Origin: Sporosarcina ureae DSM 2281
GTDB taxonomy: Bacteria > Bacillota > Bacilli > Bacillales_A > Planococcaceae
DNA length: 64,000 bases
Direction: 5' to 3'
Assembly: GCF_000425545.1 (NCBI RefSeq)
Contig: NZ_AUDQ01000008.1
Coordinates: 62,001 to 126,000 of the forward strand
Of the stretch, positions 61,368 through 64,000 are shown one piece after another. Below the pieces are notes generated by a model that was not told the origin of the DNA, did not search any database, and saw nothing but the letters and a program-made list of their open reading frames with translations. Within the stretch, counting starts at the first letter, position 1. Each line of letters starts with the position of its first letter. A program made the position numbers and the translations under genes.

Positions 61368-62321
61368 TTATTCAACAACTGCACTTAACGCTTCACGTAC
61401 CCACGCATTGTTCTCGTATGACGAACGGCGAAGATTAAGACGCGCTTGTGATTTCGGCCCATTATTTTTAATAATGTTTTTAAATTCTGTCCAGTCGGGT
61501 TGCTGGTAAACCCAATGTTTTTTCTCCTGATCGAAATGCAATGTATCGTCCGGAATTGTTAAACTTAGCGATAAAATTCTTGGAATGTATTTATCCAGGA
61601 AGCTTTGGCGTAATTCTTCATTTGTGTTCTTCCGGATACGATATTTAATAGTTGCTTCTTGCTTCGATGCACCTGTCGTAGCTTTACTTGGAGGTCCAAA
61701 GAACATAAGAAGTGCTGGCCACCAGCGGTTAAGTGCATCTTGCACCATTGCTTGCTGTTCTTTCGTTCCTTCAGCAAGTGCCATGATAATCGATTCTCCG
61801 TGCTGCGCGTGGAATACCTCTTCTGCACAAATACGTTGTAGTGCCTTAGCATACGGCCCGTAAGATGCATCTAGCATATTCGTTTGTGTAATAATTGCGG
61901 CTCCATCTACTAACCAACCGATCAATCCTGCATCTGCCCAAGTCTTCGTTTCCATATGAAACACATTATGAAATTTTAAATCCTCATTAAATAAATCCTG
62001 CATGATATCACCGCGAGTTTTACCATATGGCTTCATCAAATCTTCTGCTACGCGTAACAATAGTTGTCCGTGGCCCATTTCATCCTGTACTTTCGCCATA
62101 ATTCCAAGTTTGCGGTATAGTGAAGGTGCTTTAGGTACCCACTCTTTCTCAGGGAGCGCTCCCATAATTTCACTAATTCCGTGCATGGAAATAAGCTTAA
62201 TTAATGTTTGGCGATACTCTTCCGGCATCCAATCATCTGCCTGGATCTTATCGCCACTCTCTATGCGCTCCATGAAATACTCCATTTTTTCATCTGCGGT
62301 CATCGCTCTCATCGTTACCAT
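61368..62321 (-). CDS. paaA: Phenylacetyl-CoA 1,2-epoxidase catalytic subunit PaaA
   Basis: 317 residues, diiron monooxygenase subunit. Ligand motifs AKVQDEMGHGQLLLRVAEDL and ICAEEVFHAQHGES are intact, with the substrate region KFHNVFHMETKTWADAGLIGWLVDGAA. It introduces one oxygen atom at C1-C2 of phenylacetyl-CoA. GGAGG precedes the ATG by about nine bases. First gene of the operon. The reductase subunit PaaE is missing from the cluster; ferredoxin and reductase genes lie upstream instead. Confidence 0.96.
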   Translation of the reverse strand: MVTMRAMTADEKMEYFMERIESGDKIQADDWMPEEYRQTLIKLISMHGISEIMGALPEKEWVPKAPSLYRKLGIMAKVQDEMGHGQLLLRVAEDLMKPYGKTRGDIMQDLFNEDLKFHNVFHMETKTWADAGLIGWLVDGAAIITQTNMLDASYGPYAKALQRICAEEVFHAQHGESIIMALAEGTKEQQAMVQDALNRWWPALLMFFGPPSKATTGASKQEATIKYRIRKNTNEELRQSFLDKYIPRILSLSLTIPDDTLHFDQEKKHWVYQQPDWTEFKNIIKNNGPKSQARLNLRRSSYENNAWVREALSAVVE

Positions 62322-62384
62322 TTATCTAATTCCTCCCTTAGATTATGAAAAGTTACTATCTCTCGTTACGTCTTCACAAAGGAC

Positions 62385-62428
62385 AAATATAACAAATTTA
62401 ACCGAAGTTTCTAAATTACGTTATACTT
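62385..62428 (-). promoter_or_regulatory. Spaced palindrome before paaA, candidate PaaX operator
   Basis: AAATATAAC (62385-62393) and GTTATACTT (62420-62428) are inverted arms with one mismatch and 26 bases between. The same pair, with 27 bases between, lies before the reductase gene. The TATATT seen on the minus strand in the left arm has TG-N before it and could be an extended -10 box. Confidence 0.5.
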
Positions 62429-62443
62429 AACTTCAAAAAAATA

Positions 62444-62698
<255 letters not shown>

Positions 62699-62720
62699 TT
62701 ATTCTAATTGAGTCAAGCAT

Positions 62721-63755
62721 TCAAGAGATGACCGGGACTTTTTTCTGATCTTGCTTTTCCTTTTTCTCCATCAATGTCGTACTATGCGTTGCTTGAACTT
62801 TAGCCGTTGGATCAAGGTAGACCTTCGCGTTACTAACGGCTGTTGGTGCTTCTCCAAATCCGCTAGCTATAAGTTTAACTTTTCCTTCATACGTACAAAT
62901 GTCGCCAACAGCATAAATACCTTCAATATTAGTTTCCATTTTTGAGTTGACGACAATACTGTTCTTTTCAATTTCTAGTTCCCAATCTTTGATAGGACCG
63001 AGGGAAGACACGAAACCGTAGTTGACTATCACTTCGTCAATTGCAATTTCTTCTACCTCTTCTGATTTCATCTTACTAAGAACAATCTTTTCGATCTTAT
63101 CTTCACCAATAAACAATGATGGTGTATATGGTGTTTTAATTTCTACTTTGGAATTCATTAAATTTTCTACACTAGCTTCATGCGCTCGGAATTTATCACG
63201 GCGGTGAACGAGTGTTACTTTATTCGCAATTGGCTCAAGCATAAGAGACCAGTCTACAGCAGAGTCTCCACCACCAAAAACCTGTACATTCTTTCCTGCA
63301 AAGTATTGTAGGTCTTTAATGAAGTAATGTAGGTTTTTGTCTTCATATCGTTCTGCATTTTCAACATCAAGTTTTCTAGGTTGAAACGCACCATTTCCCG
63401 CTGTAATGATAATTGCCTTAGAGTAATGAGTTTCTTTATTTGTTTTGATTTTGAAGTTCCCATCTTCTTGCTTAATCACTTCACGTACCTCTTGTTCAAG
63501 GGTGATCTTCGGTTCGAACTGCGACATTTGCTCAACCAGATTATCAATAAGCTTTTGACCGGTGATCTTGGGGAATCCTGCAATATCGTAAATATACTTT
63601 TCAGGATACAAAGCTGATAGTTGACCACCAAGTTGCGGAAGGCTTTCAATTAAGTTTACTGACATTTGGCGCATACCTGCATAAAATGATGTAAACAACC
63701 CTACAGGGCCACCACCAATTATTGTTAAATCATAGATTTTCTGTTCATTACTCAT
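62721..63755 (-). CDS. Ferredoxin-NADP+ reductase, thioredoxin-reductase-like (YumC type)
   Basis: 344 residues. FAD site [31 protein letters not shown] site [15 protein letters not shown] and C-terminal [32 protein letters not shown]. The redox-active CxxC of thioredoxin reductase is absent, which is the mark of this FNR class. Reduces ferredoxin with NADPH. GGAGAG precedes the ATG. A polar C-terminal tail (residues 320-344) is longer than needed for the fold. Confidence 0.93.
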   Translation of the reverse strand: MSNEQKIYDLTIIGGGPVGLFTSFYAGMRQMSVNLIESLPQLGGQLSALYPEKYIYDIAGFPKITGQKLIDNLVEQMSQFEPKITLEQEVREVIKQEDGNFKIKTNKETHYSKAIIITAGNGAFQPRKLDVENAERYEDKNLHYFIKDLQYFAGKNVQVFGGGDSAVDWSLMLEPIANKVTLVHRRDKFRAHEASVENLMNSKVEIKTPYTPSLFIGEDKIEKIVLSKMKSEEVEEIAIDEVIVNYGFVSSLGPIKDWELEIEKNSIVVNSKMETNIEGIYAVGDICTYEGKVKLIASGFGEAPTAVSNAKVYLDPTAKVQATHSTTLMEKKEKQDQKKVPVIS

Positions 63756-63797
63756 ATGCTGTACTCTCCTCTCTTTCGGAAGGAAATTAATCCTTTT

Positions 63798-63842
63798 AAG
63801 TATAACGTATAATTAACGTCGTTATCGATTTTTGTTATACTT
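63798..63842 (-). promoter_or_regulatory. Spaced palindrome before the ferredoxin reductase gene
   Basis: AAGTATAAC (63798-63806) and GTTATACTT (63834-63842) are exact inverted arms, 27 bases apart. Surrounding bases (TTAAGTATAACGTA) are shared with the region before paaA on the other strand. Confidence 0.5.
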
Positions 63843-63859
63843 AGTATCTTAAATCAATG

Positions 63860-63873
63860 TGTAAGCGTTGTCA
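63860..63873. promoter_or_regulatory. Consensus cre box upstream of the reductase-ferredoxin-paa region
   Basis: TGTAAGCGTTGTCA fits TGWAANCGNTNWCA at every defined position. It lies about 105 bp upstream of the reductase start, so CcpA control by preferred carbon sources is likely. Confidence 0.6.
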
Positions 63874-64000
63874 ACAATATATTCAGAATAATATATTTCC
63901 ATTTTAAAATTTCATGGTATTGCGGCTGTACCGTATATTCCTAGATAGATTAGTCATTTCTCAAAGAACTTTTCATAAAAAAAGCACTGCTATGGCGCAG

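Noticed and set aside
63976..64000. Possible terminator at the right edge (A run followed by GCACTGC)
   Set aside because: The second arm would lie outside the window, so it cannot be confirmed.

Overview
The window looks like a chromosomal segment from a low-GC Gram-positive bacterium of the order Bacillales, most likely Planococcaceae (Sporosarcina-like). This is an inference. It rests on strong AGGAGG-type ribosome binding sites, frequent TTG and GTG starts, Bacillus-type families (YqeY, YitT, YflT, CsbD, YcbB-domain regulator, PepT), a SigB-type promoter and cre-type sites. I see no rRNA, tRNA, insertion sequence, prophage or CRISPR array.

Layout. 1-8 kb: the tail of a membrane protein, pepT, two DMT exporters, a NitT/TauT-type ABC transporter and a FhuF-like iron reductase with a leaderless-looking promoter. 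8-25 kb: transporters (AI-2E family, SLC13, MFS, DMT), a cluster of small stress proteins (CsbD, YflT, DUF3243), a three-gene operon whose middle gene appears frameshifted, an FtsX-type ABC exporter, an OpuB/BilE-type osmolyte transporter with permease and binding protein fused, and an acyl-CoA dehydrogenase-like flavoprotein. 25-34 kb: yqeY, topB, an archaeal/eukaryotic-type proS, and a GlnK/GlnL-like two-component system next to a glutamate/dicarboxylate symporter.

34-45 kb holds a complete phosphonate uptake and C-P lyase cluster: a GntR regulator, then phnG-H-I-J-K-M-L, a PHP-type phosphoesterase, and phnD-C-E-E. It has no phnN or classical phnP; the PHP enzyme probably finishes the pathway. 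45-51 kb: a DMT exporter, a lipoprotein, YitT, an AbgT transporter and a nitroreductase.

51-64 kb is a phenylacetate degradation cluster. A long minus-strand operon runs paaA-B-C-D, an EthD-like gene, an enoyl-CoA hydratase, paaG, an aldehyde dehydrogenase, paaH, paaJ, a second hydratase and paaX, with paaY and a nitronate monooxygenase beyond it. paaE and the fused paaZ are absent. A ferredoxin and a YumC-type ferredoxin reductase lie directly upstream on the same strand, so they are good candidates for the epoxidase electron chain. The stand-alone aldehyde dehydrogenase and hydratases probably replace PaaZ. Similar palindromes precede paaA and the reductase gene, and a full-consensus cre box lies further upstream.

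The main unexplained structure is a composite non-coding element of about 0.4 kb. It consists of two long hairpins joined by a conserved AT-rich linker. It occurs at 153-559 and 3991-4415, and in inverted, decayed form at 27805-28068. A separate 21-bp tandem array lies at 22315-22460.
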